Shown here: positions 29,356 to 38,457 of the stretch, piece after piece
How the letters are laid out: each line of letters begins with the position of its first letter
How positions within the stretch are numbered: position 1 is the stretch's first letter
From: Gimesia aquarii
GTDB lineage: Bacteria; Planctomycetota; Planctomycetia; Planctomycetales; Planctomycetaceae
Reading direction: 5' to 3'
NCBI RefSeq assembly: GCF_007748195.1
Contig: NZ_CP037920.1
Location: 6,940,062 to 7,004,061, forward strand
DNA: 64,000 nt
Program-made: the position numbers and the translations under genes
Notes under the pieces: generated by a model
What the model was told of the DNA's origin: nothing
The model's database searches: none
What the model saw: only the letters and a program-made list of their open reading frames with translations

Positions 29356-29898
29356 TGAACCGACACTTTCTTCAATCTGACTTTGATGACATAGTTTACC
29401 AGAAGGGACTTCAGGGACGTTTACCCCCTAAGTTTGGGAGAAAAATGAGCGTAAGGCATATAAGAATTATTATTTACAGCCCAAGAAACCAATTCAATAT
29501 GCAATTACAATTAATATGCAATATTAATACAATTTTATTTATAGTGTTTGGTTGTATCGGAGAATTATGGTTTTTTGCTTACTATCAAAGAAGTTAGTCA
29601 ATTCAAAGAGGTAGGGAAAACACAACGTTTTTTACGGACTGAAGTGCCTTTTGGTTGGGTTTGACGGTGCTTGATGAGGGATGAGCAATGATGGCGATCT
29701 AGAGAAGACAACTGGAGACAATAATATCCTTCATTATTAACACGCAAGCCCATCATACAAATCTTCCATGGTTTAGGATTCCCAGTCATATGGATATAAT
29801 ATACTTCAACGGGAGTATTTTGATGTTGAGTCTGGACTTTAGAAATATGAGCGTTAGGATGTTTTAAGATTTTGGCATTTAATATCGAAAGTCTGGAT
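29356..29898. other. Divergent intergenic region
   Basis: This A/T-rich region separates the DUF58-led minus-strand operon from the plus-strand efflux operon and must hold both promoters. A minus-strand frame of 108 codons (29598-29924) has fairly natural protein composition (VEVYYIHMTGNPKPWKICMMGL) but no recognisable family, and its start lies inside the divergent gene. I leave it as an unproven candidate. Confidence 0.4.
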
Positions 29899-30363
29899 AT
29901 GAGTCGAAAAATTGTGTCCCTCATCTTGATGCCATGTGTACTGCTGATTCAGTCAGTTACTTTTGGCCATTCTCACGGAGGCAACCAGCCTGCGGGACAC
30001 AGCTTACGTCCACATATTCACGTAAGTCATCCCTCTGAAGATGGAATTCATCACCATTGCCCTAATGACCACAATCATAGTGATGGACATCATTCGGATC
30101 ATGAAAAGCAAAATTCGACGCAATTTGATTCGCCTTTTGATCACGATTCATCTGCTGTCTATCTCAGCAATACGGATATGACTGTGGGGTCACGTTCCAC
30201 TTTCGAGTCAGGAATGGTAGACCTCTTACAATGGTTTCCTCTCGGGTGGGCTTCAGCCTGTGTCTTTTTGCAGAACACTGCAATGAGACAGTATGATTTT
30301 CAATGCGCGCCCCCTGATTCAGAATCACCGCTCTTTATCCGCCACCACGCTTATTTAATATAA
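29899..30363 (+). CDS. Small secreted histidine-rich protein
   Basis: 154 residues. The ATG at 29899 gives a signal peptide (MSRKIVSLILMPCVLLIQSVTFG); a longer start at 29872 is less likely. The mature N-terminal half is packed with histidine (HSHGG, HIHVSHP, IHHHCPNDHNHSDGHHSDH), suiting periplasmic binding of Zn, Cu, Ni or Co. The C-terminal half has no motif I recognise. It precedes the adaptor and pump genes of a heavy-metal RND exporter, and I infer it is a periplasmic metal buffer or sensor of that system. It is unlike the two His-rich lipoproteins of the window. Confidence 0.7.
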   Translation: MSRKIVSLILMPCVLLIQSVTFGHSHGGNQPAGHSLRPHIHVSHPSEDGIHHHCPNDHNHSDGHHSDHEKQNSTQFDSPFDHDSSAVYLSNTDMTVGSRSTFESGMVDLLQWFPLGWASACVFLQNTAMRQYDFQCAPPDSESPLFIRHHAYLI

Positions 30364-30530
30364 GCATCTCATTACGCAGGTAGTACCAGTTATCAGCTTG
30401 GTATGCGCTGCGCTCTGCTTTTGGCGTCGACCCCTTGCGCGATAAGTTCCATCGTTTCAATCTATCGTTTGTGGTCGGACAATTTCTCTTTTAATGCTTT
30501 TGTTCTTCGCAAGATGCGAGGGAGGTTTTG

Positions 30531-30635
30531 ATGTGTCCGTTTTTTAATTCGGTTCTGCTTGGGACAGGGCTGATCCTTGAAGTCCTGTGGTCCTCAGCGC
30601 CTGTCCCTCCTTTACCTGTAAAGGAACAATCATGA
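30531..30635 (+). CDS. 34-codon leader ORF translationally coupled to the RND adaptor gene
   Basis: A perfect GGGAGG site lies six bases before an ATG at 30531. The 34-codon frame (MCPFFNSVLLGTGLILEV, then WSSAPVPPLPVKEQS) ends with TGA at 30633-30635, overlapping the ATG of the adaptor gene as ATGA. A hairpin spans 30561-30607 inside the frame, and a second one (30609-30624) pairs with the adaptor's own ribosome binding site. Translation of the leader should open that second hairpin. The peptide has one hydrophobic stretch and could also act as a small membrane protein. The layout is seen directly; regulation is inferred. Confidence 0.55.
   Translation: MCPFFNSVLLGTGLILEVLWSSAPVPPLPVKEQS
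30561..30624 (+). promoter_or_regulatory. Tandem hairpins sequestering the adaptor ribosome binding site
   Basis: GGGACAGG-GCTGA (30561-30573) pairs with TCAGC-G-CCTGTCCC (30594-30607), 13 base pairs with one bulge. Directly after it, CCTTTA (30609-30614) pairs with TAAAGG (30619-30624), which contains the AAAGGA site for the ATG at 30632. Both lie in the coding part or stop-proximal part of the leader ORF. Confidence 0.5.
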
Positions 30636-32074
30636 AGAAACTTCTTCAAGCGGTGAAACCCATCCTGACAATTGCTTTCGTAGTGGTACTGATAGCTACC
30701 GGGTATTTCACGCGTGACCATTGGTTGCCTCTATTACAACAGAACAGGACAGCCAGATCGGATAATGTTTCCGCCACAAAAACAAAGCCAGGTGACACGA
30801 AAAGCTCAGCTTCCGAACAGATCATTCTATCAGATCAGGCCATTGCCAATTTGGGTTTGAAAGTGAGATCAATACAACCAGAGACCTATTGGAAAACGCT
30901 ACAGGTTCCGGGAATGGTCATCGATCGCCCAGGCCACAGTGACCGTGGTATTATTTCTCCCGTCGATGGTGTGGTTGAGAAAATGAATTATTTTCCAGGT
31001 GACACTGTTCGCCCGGGAGATGTGCTCTACACGATTCGTATTCTTAGCGAGTCTTTGCAGCAGACCCAAACAAAACTGTTTAAAGATATGCAGGAAACCA
31101 AACTCGTAGAGTCAAAGAAGAAGCGTTTAGAGTCTGCAAAAGGGGCAATCCCCGGTTCCCGGATTATTGAAGTCGCCAATGAAATCACGCGACTTAAAGT
31201 TGCTATCAAGGGATATCAACAGGAGTTGCTCAATCGGGAGTTTACACAGAAACAATTGAAAGAAATCGCTGCCGGTAATTTTGTTAAAGAGCTGAATATT
31301 CGCGTTCCCTCTCAAACTAATGAGTCCAGACCAATGGGAACTTCAGCAGTAATGCAGGCGACAGGTAAGGATGTAAAACCAGAATCCTCGCCCATCTTCG
31401 AAGTTCAGGAAAGTAAAGTTGACTTGGGCCAGCAGGTCAAAACGGGACAGATGCTGTGTCTACTCGCAAATCACCAGTTACTTTCAATAGAAGGTCGTGC
31501 CTTTCGAGATGAAATACCGCTTCTTGAACGAAGTATAAAAGCAGGCTGGCCTACCAAAGTAGACTTTCAGGAAAATGTGTCGGCAGATTGGCCTCCCATT
31601 AATCAAGATTTTCTGATTCAGCATCTGGCAAATGTCATTGATCCGATTAAACGTACTTTTGCTTTTCGCATGCCGTTGGAGAATCAGTTTCGAGTTGTAA
31701 AACAAAATGGAAGGCCCCAGGTACTTTGGCGGTTTCGACCTGGCCAAAAAGTCCGCATCTTGATTCGAACCGAAAAGCTTGAAAACGTATTCGTACTTCC
31801 TACGGATGCGGTTGCTCGTGACAATGCTGAAGCATTTGTATTTCTCCAGAATGTCAACACGTTTCAACGCAAGGCAGTTCGAGTCCTGGAACGAGATCGA
31901 CGCTATACCGTCGTTGCCAATGATGGATCGCTTATCCCCGGTTCTTTTGTTGTACAGAGTTCTGCCGAACAGTTGAATCGAATGCTGAAATCGTCATCGG
32001 GAAATGACTTACCAGAAGGCTACCACATTCATGCGGATGGCAGCCTCCATAAGAACGAAGACGAAGGGAAATAG
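30632..32074 (+). CDS. Heavy-metal RND efflux periplasmic adaptor subunit
   Basis: 480 residues. An N-terminal membrane anchor (PILTIAFVVVLIATGYF) is followed by a membrane-fusion-protein layout: a lipoyl-like half (GIISPVDGVVEKMNYFPGDTVRPGDVLYTI), a long helical hairpin (about 150-220, ESLQQTQTKLFKDMQ to EFTQKQLKEIA), the second lipoyl half (VQESKVDLGQQVKTGQMLCLLA) and beta-barrel/membrane-proximal domains. CusB/CzcB relatives link the inner-membrane pump to an outer-membrane channel and bind the metal. The pump follows nine bases after the stop. No channel gene is present nearby, so the channel must be encoded elsewhere. The start is chosen by its AAAGGA site and coupling to the leader ORF. 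Confidence 0.88.
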   Translation: MKKLLQAVKPILTIAFVVVLIATGYFTRDHWLPLLQQNRTARSDNVSATKTKPGDTKSSASEQIILSDQAIANLGLKVRSIQPETYWKTLQVPGMVIDRPGHSDRGIISPVDGVVEKMNYFPGDTVRPGDVLYTIRILSESLQQTQTKLFKDMQETKLVESKKKRLESAKGAIPGSRIIEVANEITRLKVAIKGYQQELLNREFTQKQLKEIAAGNFVKELNIRVPSQTNESRPMGTSAVMQATGKDVKPESSPIFEVQESKVDLGQQVKTGQMLCLLANHQLLSIEGRAFRDEIPLLERSIKAGWPTKVDFQENVSADWPPINQDFLIQHLANVIDPIKRTFAFRMPLENQFRVVKQNGRPQVLWRFRPGQKVRILIRTEKLENVFVLPTDAVARDNAEAFVFLQNVNTFQRKAVRVLERDRRYTVVANDGSLIPGSFVVQSSAEQLNRMLKSSSGNDLPEGYHIHADGSLHKNEDEGK

Positions 32075-32083
32075 GGGAATATC

Positions 32084-35000
32084 GTGCTTAACTCTATCAT
32101 CCGACTCTCACTGACTCATCGAACGCTGGTCCTTGCAGCCTGTCTTGTTGTCCTGGCATACGGGGGTTATTTAACGACAACATTACCGATCGATGTATTC
32201 CCTGATCTCGATCGTCCGCGCGTTGTTATTCTGACAGAGTGTCCTGGCCTGTCGTCTGAAGAAGTAGAAACTCTTGTTACGTTTCCAATTGAAACAGCAA
32301 TTCTGGGAGCCAATGGAGTCGAAGATGTTCGCAGTCAGTCCGGTCAGGGTATGAACGTCATCTACGTCGAATTCAGTTGGGAAACCGAACCTCGATACGC
32401 TCGGCAAATTGTTTCAGAGCGTCTGGCAAATGTACCGATGCCACCGGGTATCCGCCCGATAATGACCCCCCAGGCATCCATTATGGGACAGATTCTTCAC
32501 ATCGGGATTCATCGCAGACAAGGACCACAAGGTGGAGATTTAACGCAAGTTGGACAAACACCATTTCTGGCAGAACGTACTGAAAGCGATGGTAAGGCTG
32601 TGCTAACTGTCTGGGATCCGGTGAGCCGAAACGATCTCAGTTTGTGGAAGAAAGTCGAAGTCGAGAATCCCCTATGGAATCAGGCAAGCCCGAAGCGAAA
32701 CGTGACCTTTGTTTGGAATAAACGGTCCTACGAAGTTGTTTTCCCGACTCCTCTGCAAGAACGCATGAATCTGCGTACCACGGCGGATTGGGTGATCAGA
32801 CCACGATTACTGAAGTTAACTGGCATCGCTGAAGTCATTGTCATGGGTGGTGATGAAAAGCAGTATCAGGTCCTGGTCGATCCGATCAAGCTACAAGAAT
32901 ATAACGTTTCGCTTCAAGAAGTTGAGGCAGCGGTCCAGGCTAATAACCTGAATGCCAGTGGTGGGTTCATCATCGGTGGCCAGACGGAACGTCCTGTGCG
33001 GGTGATTGGTCGTCTTGGCTCGCTTGCAAACGACGTCCTGGAAGAACTCCGAAAAGCCCCAGTCAAAATGAATGGGGATCGGACCGTGTTGTTATACCAT
33101 GTGGCACGAATTGAGGAAGGCCCTGCTCCGAAACGTGGTGATGCTAGTATTGATGGACAAGCTGGAGTCGTGATTACGATTGTCAAACAACCGCATGCTG
33201 ATACTCGAAAATTGACTGATGATGTGATGGCGGCACTGAAAGATGTAGAATCAACACTTCCTGCCGATATCGTGATCAATACCAATCTATTCCAGCTCAA
33301 GAGTTTCATTGATCGAGGGATTTACTACGTTGAAGAAGCGCTTGTGATTGGAGCTGTTCTCGTTGTCATCGTACTGTTTTTGTTCCTGCTCAATCTACGC
33401 ACGACGTTCATTACGCTGACGGCCATTCCTCTGTCTTTGGTGATCACAACGCTTGTATTCCGGATTATTGGTGTCATTACTGGGACTGAACTCTCTATTA
33501 ATGTGATGACGCTGGGGGGAATTGCAGTTGCCATTGGTGAACTGGTGGATGATGCCATTGTGGACGTGGAAAATATTTTTCGACGTCTGGGAGAAAACAA
33601 CACGAGTCCCAATCCTAAACCCGCTATTGTTGTCGTATATGAAGCAAGCAAAGAAATCCGTTCGGCAATCATATTTGGCACAGCAGTCGTTGTGCTGGCT
33701 TTTATGCCACTTTTTGCTTTGTCTGGTGTGGAAGGTCGCCTGTTTGCCCCACTGGGAGTTGCTTATATTGTCTCTATCCTGGCGTCATTACTGGTTTCAC
33801 TGACTGTCACACCGGTACTCTCTTACTACCTTCTGCCTCAAGCAAAGGCAACGCATAACCACCAGGATGGGCGATTACTGCGAGTGCTAAAGTGGGGAGC
33901 CAGCTTCCTGATTCGTTTCAGTATACGACGTGCAGGAATCTTACTGGTTTTGACCTGGGTATTGGTTGGTATTAGTGTTTGGGAATTGTCGAAGTTAGGA
34001 GCCGATTTCTTACCCAAGTTTGATGAAGGCAGTGTGCAGATTAACGTGACTTTACCGGGTGGATCTTCCCTCAAAGCATCGAATGAAGCATCTACCCTGA
34101 TCGACAAGCAACTTGTGAAAATGCAGAAATCTTCGGACAACCCAAATGGACCAGTGTTACACTTTTTTCGCAGGACCGGTCGGGCCGAACTGGATGAGCA
34201 CGCTCAACCAGTCAATGTGGGTGAGTACATTTTGACAATGAACCCCGATTCCGAACACGGTCGTGATGAGTTTCTGGATACTTTACTTTCATATTTGCGT
34301 TCCAACGTGCCCGGGGTGGGAATTGAGGCAGAACAACCGCTTTCACACCTCATCAGTCACATGTTATCCGGCGTCAAAGCCCAGATTGGTATTAAGCTTT
34401 ATGGGGATGATCTGGATAAACTGCGCGAGTTGGCCGGACAGGTTCGCGATGTCATCGCTGATGTACCAGGCGTCACGCCCCCTATCATCGACCCGCAGGA
34501 ACGGGTAGACGAGTTGCATGTTGTTCTCAAGCCAGATGAACTGGCCTTTTTCGGACTGAGTCGGGAGTACGTAGCCAATTTTGTGCAGACGGCATTAAAA
34601 GGGGAAGCGATATCACAAGTATTAGTGGGGCAACGACGATTTGACCTGGTGATTAAACTCAATGAGCTATACCGTTCCGATCCCTATAACCTGGGAGAGC
34701 TGCGCCTTGATCTTCCTGATGGACGAGGGCAAATTCGTTTACGAGAGGTGGCCGATTTCCCGGGGTCAGCCAGTGGTCCTAATCTGGTCAATCGGGAAAA
34801 TGTCAGAAGGCGACAAACAATACGTAGTAATGTCTCAGGACGTGACCTCGCCAGCGCTGTCGTTGAGATTGAAAAACGAGTGCGTGATCAGGTCACACTG
34901 CCGACCGGTTACTTTGTTGAGTTCGGAGGACAATTTGAAGCACAGAGGTCTGCCACGTTTTTGATTACGATCTTGGCGGCAGTCTCAGTCGCTGGAATTT

Positions 35001-35509
35001 TTATTGTTCTTATGATGCTCTATCCGTCAGCCCGAATCACGTTTCAAATTCTGAACGCCATTCCGACAGCCTTCATTGGTGGTGTCTTCGCACTGGTTCT
35101 AACCAATCAGACTCTCACAGTAGCAAGCATGGTAGGCTTTGTGTCTCTCGGAGGCATCGCCGTTCGTAATGGAATTCTGCTAGTTACTCACTATTTTCAT
35201 TTAATGGAAGAAGAGGGAGAAGCTTTTACCCCTCAAATGGTGTTGCGCGGCAGTCTGGAAAGACTTTCTCCGGTTCTAATGACCGCGTTGACTGCCGGTA
35301 TTGCATTGGTTCCTCTTGTTGTCGGTGGTAATAAACCGGGGCTGGAAATTTTATACCCCGTTGCCACTGTGATCTTAGGAGGATTAATAACTTCCACGTT
35401 TTGCGAATTTTTTATTCATCCCGGACTATTCTGGAAGTTCTCGGGGAAAGATGCCGATCGACTAGTCCGCAGTGAAAGTTCTGATGAAGAACTACTGCGA
35501 GCTGTATAA
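32084..35509 (+). CDS. CusA/CzcA-type heavy-metal RND pump
   Basis: 1141 residues from a GTG start with an AGGGGA-type site. It has the HME-RND layout: first helix, porter domain (LPIDVFPDLDRPRVVILTECPGLSSEEVE), central helices with the proton-relay helix GELVDDAIVDVEN near residue 485, and a second porter and helix set (ADFLPKFDEGSVQINVTLPGGS; the last helices with VGFVSLGGIAVRNGILLV). About 75 residues are inserted around 148-222, after GQILHIGI and before LRTTADWVIRPRLL, relative to CusA as I remember it. The ion may be Cu, Zn, Co or Cd; I cannot tell which. Confidence 0.92.
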   Translation: MLNSIIRLSLTHRTLVLAACLVVLAYGGYLTTTLPIDVFPDLDRPRVVILTECPGLSSEEVETLVTFPIETAILGANGVEDVRSQSGQGMNVIYVEFSWETEPRYARQIVSERLANVPMPPGIRPIMTPQASIMGQILHIGIHRRQGPQGGDLTQVGQTPFLAERTESDGKAVLTVWDPVSRNDLSLWKKVEVENPLWNQASPKRNVTFVWNKRSYEVVFPTPLQERMNLRTTADWVIRPRLLKLTGIAEVIVMGGDEKQYQVLVDPIKLQEYNVSLQEVEAAVQANNLNASGGFIIGGQTERPVRVIGRLGSLANDVLEELRKAPVKMNGDRTVLLYHVARIEEGPAPKRGDASIDGQAGVVITIVKQPHADTRKLTDDVMAALKDVESTLPADIVINTNLFQLKSFIDRGIYYVEEALVIGAVLVVIVLFLFLLNLRTTFITLTAIPLSLVITTLVFRIIGVITGTELSINVMTLGGIAVAIGELVDDAIVDVENIFRRLGENNTSPNPKPAIVVVYEASKEIRSAIIFGTAVVVLAFMPLFALSGVEGRLFAPLGVAYIVSILASLLVSLTVTPVLSYYLLPQAKATHNHQDGRLLRVLKWGASFLIRFSIRRAGILLVLTWVLVGISVWELSKLGADFLPKFDEGSVQINVTLPGGSSLKASNEASTLIDKQLVKMQKSSDNPNGPVLHFFRRTGRAELDEHAQPVNVGEYILTMNPDSEHGRDEFLDTLLSYLRSNVPGVGIEAEQPLSHLISHMLSGVKAQIGIKLYGDDLDKLRELAGQVRDVIADVPGVTPPIIDPQERVDELHVVLKPDELAFFGLSREYVANFVQTALKGEAISQVLVGQRRFDLVIKLNELYRSDPYNLGELRLDLPDGRGQIRLREVADFPGSASGPNLVNRENVRRRQTIRSNVSGRDLASAVVEIEKRVRDQVTLPTGYFVEFGGQFEAQRSATFLITILAAVSVAGIFIVLMMLYPSARITFQILNAIPTAFIGGVFALVLTNQTLTVASMVGFVSLGGIAVRNGILLVTHYFHLMEEEGEAFTPQMVLRGSLERLSPVLMTALTAGIALVPLVVGGNKPGLEILYPVATVILGGLITSTFCEFFIHPGLFWKFSGKDADRLVRSESSDEELLRAV

Positions 35510-35555
35510 AGATGAAATACACTCTCACTATTTTTCTAATGCAAAGGAAAACAAA

Positions 35556-36062
35556 ATGATGTACACAAAAATTTTAATCCTGATTCTAGCAGCGTCAATT
35601 GTCACAGGTTGTTCAGATAAAGGCAGCAGAGACGCTCCGACGACTAAAACCACACCACAACCCGAAAAGAATAATGAAGTCGATAGCGACAAAGAACATG
35701 CACCACACGCCCACGGTGCGGGACCGAACGGTGGTGTTGTGTTTGATCTTGGCAAGCATCACGCCGAGTTCACCGTCGATCATGCCAAGCAGGAATGCAT
35801 GATTCTTTTTATCGGTGACGATGAAAAAACACCAGTGGCTGTTACAGCCAAAGAACTAACTTTAACTACAAAAGAAACAAAGACAGAAGAGGGAAAAGTA
35901 GTGCCTCCCATGACAGTGAAACTGGTCCCCCAAGATGAAACTGACGGGAAAGCAACAAAGTTCGTTGGAACAGATCCTGGAATTGGCAATGTAGCCGCCT
36001 TTGAAGGGACTATTCTGGGAGAGGTTGATGGCAAGCCTTCTCAAGGTGAGTTTAAAGAATGA
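35556..36062 (+). CDS. Lipoprotein associated with the RND efflux operon
   Basis: 168 residues. The lipoprotein signal ends in IVTGC (Cys19). A linker rich in charged residues leads to HAPHAHGAGPNGGVVFDLGKHHAEFTVD and a compact beta-rich domain (MILFIGDDEKTPVAVTAKELTL ... FEGTILGEVDGKPSQGEF). It resembles the second half of the His-rich lipoprotein at 23986-24663. I start at the first of two adjacent ATGs, with AAGGAAA just before it. It lies 46 bp after the pump gene, is followed by a terminator, and closes the operon. A periplasmic metal-handling role is inferred from context and His content. Confidence 0.72.
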   Translation: MMYTKILILILAASIVTGCSDKGSRDAPTTKTTPQPEKNNEVDSDKEHAPHAHGAGPNGGVVFDLGKHHAEFTVDHAKQECMILFIGDDEKTPVAVTAKELTLTTKETKTEEGKVVPPMTVKLVPQDETDGKATKFVGTDPGIGNVAAFEGTILGEVDGKPSQGEFKE

Positions 36063-36094
36063 ACTATCTGGAAAGAAGCTAAGAAACCTATTGA

Positions 36095-36134
36095 GGTCGC
36101 CGCCATTGCTTAAAAACAGTTGCGGCGGTCTTTT
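36095..36134 (+). terminator. Rho-independent terminator of the efflux operon
   Basis: GGTCGCCGC (36095-36103) pairs with GCGGCGGTC (36122-36130), nine pairs with two G-T wobbles, followed by TTTT. It lies 33 bp after the lipoprotein stop. Confidence 0.6.
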
Positions 36135-36313
36135 GACACTGCCACATAGTTAAAACAAGAAAATAGTTCTGCAATTTCTGCTATAAAAAAGTGCGGTCCA
36201 CAAAATCAGTTTTCTTGCATCAGTAACGCCACTGTTGTAAGGTGAAAACACTTACGTTGAAGCCGCATTCGATAATTCTTCCCGCCATCTTGCAATGAAC
36301 AGGAATCTACAGC

Positions 36314-37192
36314 ATGAATCCCAAACTTATTCTCGCTATCGTATTCCCACTTCTATCCCTCAATAACGTTGCGCTTTCACAGAAGTTGACGTCCGACATT
36401 CCGTACGTGGCGAACGGTCACAATCGTCATGTTCTTGATATTTACACGCCGGAAAAGCCAGCTAAGAAAAGCCTGCCGGTCGTGTTCTGGATTCATGGTG
36501 GCGGATGGCGAGTTGGGGACAAGAGTGATGTTGCACTGAAACCGAAAGTACTGACTGATCGCGGTTTTGTCTTTGTTTCGACGAATTATCGACTTCTTCC
36601 GGAAGTGAAAATGGAGGAGTTGATTGGCGATGTTGCCAAGTCGCTCGCTTGGGTGCACAAGAACATTGCAAAGTATGGCGGTGATCCCAACCGAATCTTT
36701 GTGGGGGGACATTCTGCCGGCGCTCAGTTGGCGGCGTTAATTTGTATCGACGATCGCTATCTAAAGAAAGAAGGGGTGCCGTTCGATATGCTCAAAGGTT
36801 GTGTTCCGGTTGACGGAGATACTTACGACATCCCCAAGATCATCATGACAGCAGAGTTCCGCCAGGCACTCTACGGCGGCAAGATGTTTACCTTTGGTCA
36901 TCGGCAAAAATTCGGAAACGACCCAGAAAAGCATGTTGATTATTCTGCCGTAACACATGTGAAGAAAGGCAAAGGCATACCGCCGTTCCTTATCCTCTAT
37001 TTTCCCGGTAATCCAAACACAAGAGCTCAGGCGCGAAGATTGGAAAGTGTCCTGAAAGCGTCGGAGATTCCAACAACCGTGTATGGCAAAAGCGATAGCA
37101 ACCACAGTCGCCTGAATAACGACCTTGGCAAACCCGATGACCCGGCAACACAGCAACTTTATGAGTTTCTGGATTCATTAGTTTCGCAGTGA
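36314..37192 (+). CDS. Secreted alpha/beta-hydrolase (esterase/feruloyl-esterase-like)
   Basis: 292 residues with a signal peptide ([22 protein letters not shown]). The alpha/beta-hydrolase core shows the oxyanion motif [10 protein letters not shown], the strand [12 protein letters not shown], the nucleophile elbow GHSAG, and a C-terminal His in DSNHSRLN. These features suit the BD-FAE/acetyl-esterase branch (HSL-like HGGGW). A small ester substrate outside the cytoplasm, such as acylated polysaccharide, is inferred. It stands between the efflux operon's terminator and the FGE-ankyrin gene, 149 bp before the latter, and may be transcribed alone. Confidence 0.85.
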   Translation: MNPKLILAIVFPLLSLNNVALSQKLTSDIPYVANGHNRHVLDIYTPEKPAKKSLPVVFWIHGGGWRVGDKSDVALKPKVLTDRGFVFVSTNYRLLPEVKMEELIGDVAKSLAWVHKNIAKYGGDPNRIFVGGHSAGAQLAALICIDDRYLKKEGVPFDMLKGCVPVDGDTYDIPKIIMTAEFRQALYGGKMFTFGHRQKFGNDPEKHVDYSAVTHVKKGKGIPPFLILYFPGNPNTRAQARRLESVLKASEIPTTVYGKSDSNHSRLNNDLGKPDDPATQQLYEFLDSLVSQ

Positions 37193-37341
37193 GAAGTAGT
37201 ATGCGAAAGATAATTCCGACACTCCGGTTGTGTCTCCCGATTCATTCCATCACTGTTGATCGCGGCGGGTTCAGTGGCGAAGGCTCGTGCCACAACCTAT
37301 CATAGAACGAGTAAGAGGAATTAAATTCCAGGAGTCCTTAA

Positions 37342-38457
37342 ATGCAATCGGAATTGGCTAGTTCGAGCGGTGTTCGACTGATTCCAGTGACTCCTGGTTC
37401 ATTCATCATGGGAAGCCCGCAGAGTGAAGTGGGGCGCGCGTATTGGGAAGAAGAACGCGAGGTTACGTTAGCGCATGAGTTTTATCTCGGCGCGACGCCC
37501 GTGACACATCGTCAGTTCGAACTCGTAATGCCCGACTTTCCAAGGCAACTCGCACACCATCCGTCAGCCGCGGACGCACCCGTCGATTCGGTCCCCTGGA
37601 AATCGGCGACCGAGTTCTGTGAAAAGCTCACCACGATTGATCGTGAAGCCGGCATTTTGAGCAGCGATTGGGAGTATCGGTTACCGACCGAAACAGAATG
37701 GGAATACACGTGCCGAGCGGGGACATCCGATGCGACTTATGGCCCGCTGGATTCCATTGCCTGGCATTTCGGAAACTCAGATCTCCGACCGCATGCGGTC
37801 TGCCAAAAATCACCAAATCCGTGGGGGTTCTATGACATGTTGGGCAATGTCTGGGAAATGTGTCAGGACTGGTTTTGGGTTAAATATCAGCAACGGGCTT
37901 GCCGTGGTGGCAGCTACTTCAACACACAAAAGTGCTGTCGCGCAGCCACACGCGCTAACTACGGAGGCGGCCGCTACTGCGGCTTTCGCCTGACAGCCGC
38001 TCCGGTCGGACCGTACGACTTCTGTCCTTCGATCGAAGAATACTCGACCCCGCCCGCAAAACCATCGATTTTCGACGCGTTCGACGCCAAGGATTTCGCA
38101 TTGGCAGAGCAGATCCTGGCCGATGATCCTGATCAACTTGAAGCAGTCGATGCAATTCCGCCCAATTTGCACGGGTGCGTCTACTTGGACCGGCCCGAGA
38201 TGTTGGAATGGCTGCTGGACCACGGCGCGGATATTGAGCTACGCGAACAGGATTACGGGGGGACACCGCTGAACGGCGCTGTCGTCCACCGAAACAAAAG
38301 GATCATCCGGATTCTGGTGGAACGAGGTGCGGATACAACAAGCGCCATGGATCTTGCGCAGCGCGGATTGGCAGGAGAATTCGAATATGATGCCAGCCTT
38401 GATCGTGAGGGATATCGGGAAATCGTCGAATTACTTCGAGAGCTCGGCATCGAATAG
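37342..38457 (+). CDS. Formylglycine-generating-enzyme-like domain fused to ankyrin repeats
   Basis: 371 residues. Residues 8-215 are a SUMF1/FGE-sulfatase domain: IPVTPGSFIMGSPQSE, the EREVTLAHEFYLGATPVTHRQFE core, YRLPTETEWEYTCRAG, GFYDMLGNVWEMCQDWF, ACRGGSYF and a final CGFRL. From about 240 come two or three ankyrin-like repeats (FDAFDAKDFALAEQILADDPDQL, DRPEMLEWLLDHGADIELREQDYGGTPLNGAVVHRN, IIRILVERGAD). FGE relatives modify Cys in sulfatases or simply bind; there is no signal peptide, so it is cytosolic. AGGAG supports the start. Ankyrin repeats on the C-terminus are unusual and suggest a protein-recognition role. Confidence 0.87.
   Translation: MQSELASSSGVRLIPVTPGSFIMGSPQSEVGRAYWEEEREVTLAHEFYLGATPVTHRQFELVMPDFPRQLAHHPSAADAPVDSVPWKSATEFCEKLTTIDREAGILSSDWEYRLPTETEWEYTCRAGTSDATYGPLDSIAWHFGNSDLRPHAVCQKSPNPWGFYDMLGNVWEMCQDWFWVKYQQRACRGGSYFNTQKCCRAATRANYGGGRYCGFRLTAAPVGPYDFCPSIEEYSTPPAKPSIFDAFDAKDFALAEQILADDPDQLEAVDAIPPNLHGCVYLDRPEMLEWLLDHGADIELREQDYGGTPLNGAVVHRNKRIIRILVERGADTTSAMDLAQRGLAGEFEYDASLDREGYREIVELLRELGIE

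Noticed and set aside
29598..29924. Minus-strand ORF of 108 codons with a plausible-looking middle part
   Set aside because: Its start lies inside the divergent His-rich protein gene and no family or binding site was recognised; kept only as a note in the intergenic entry.
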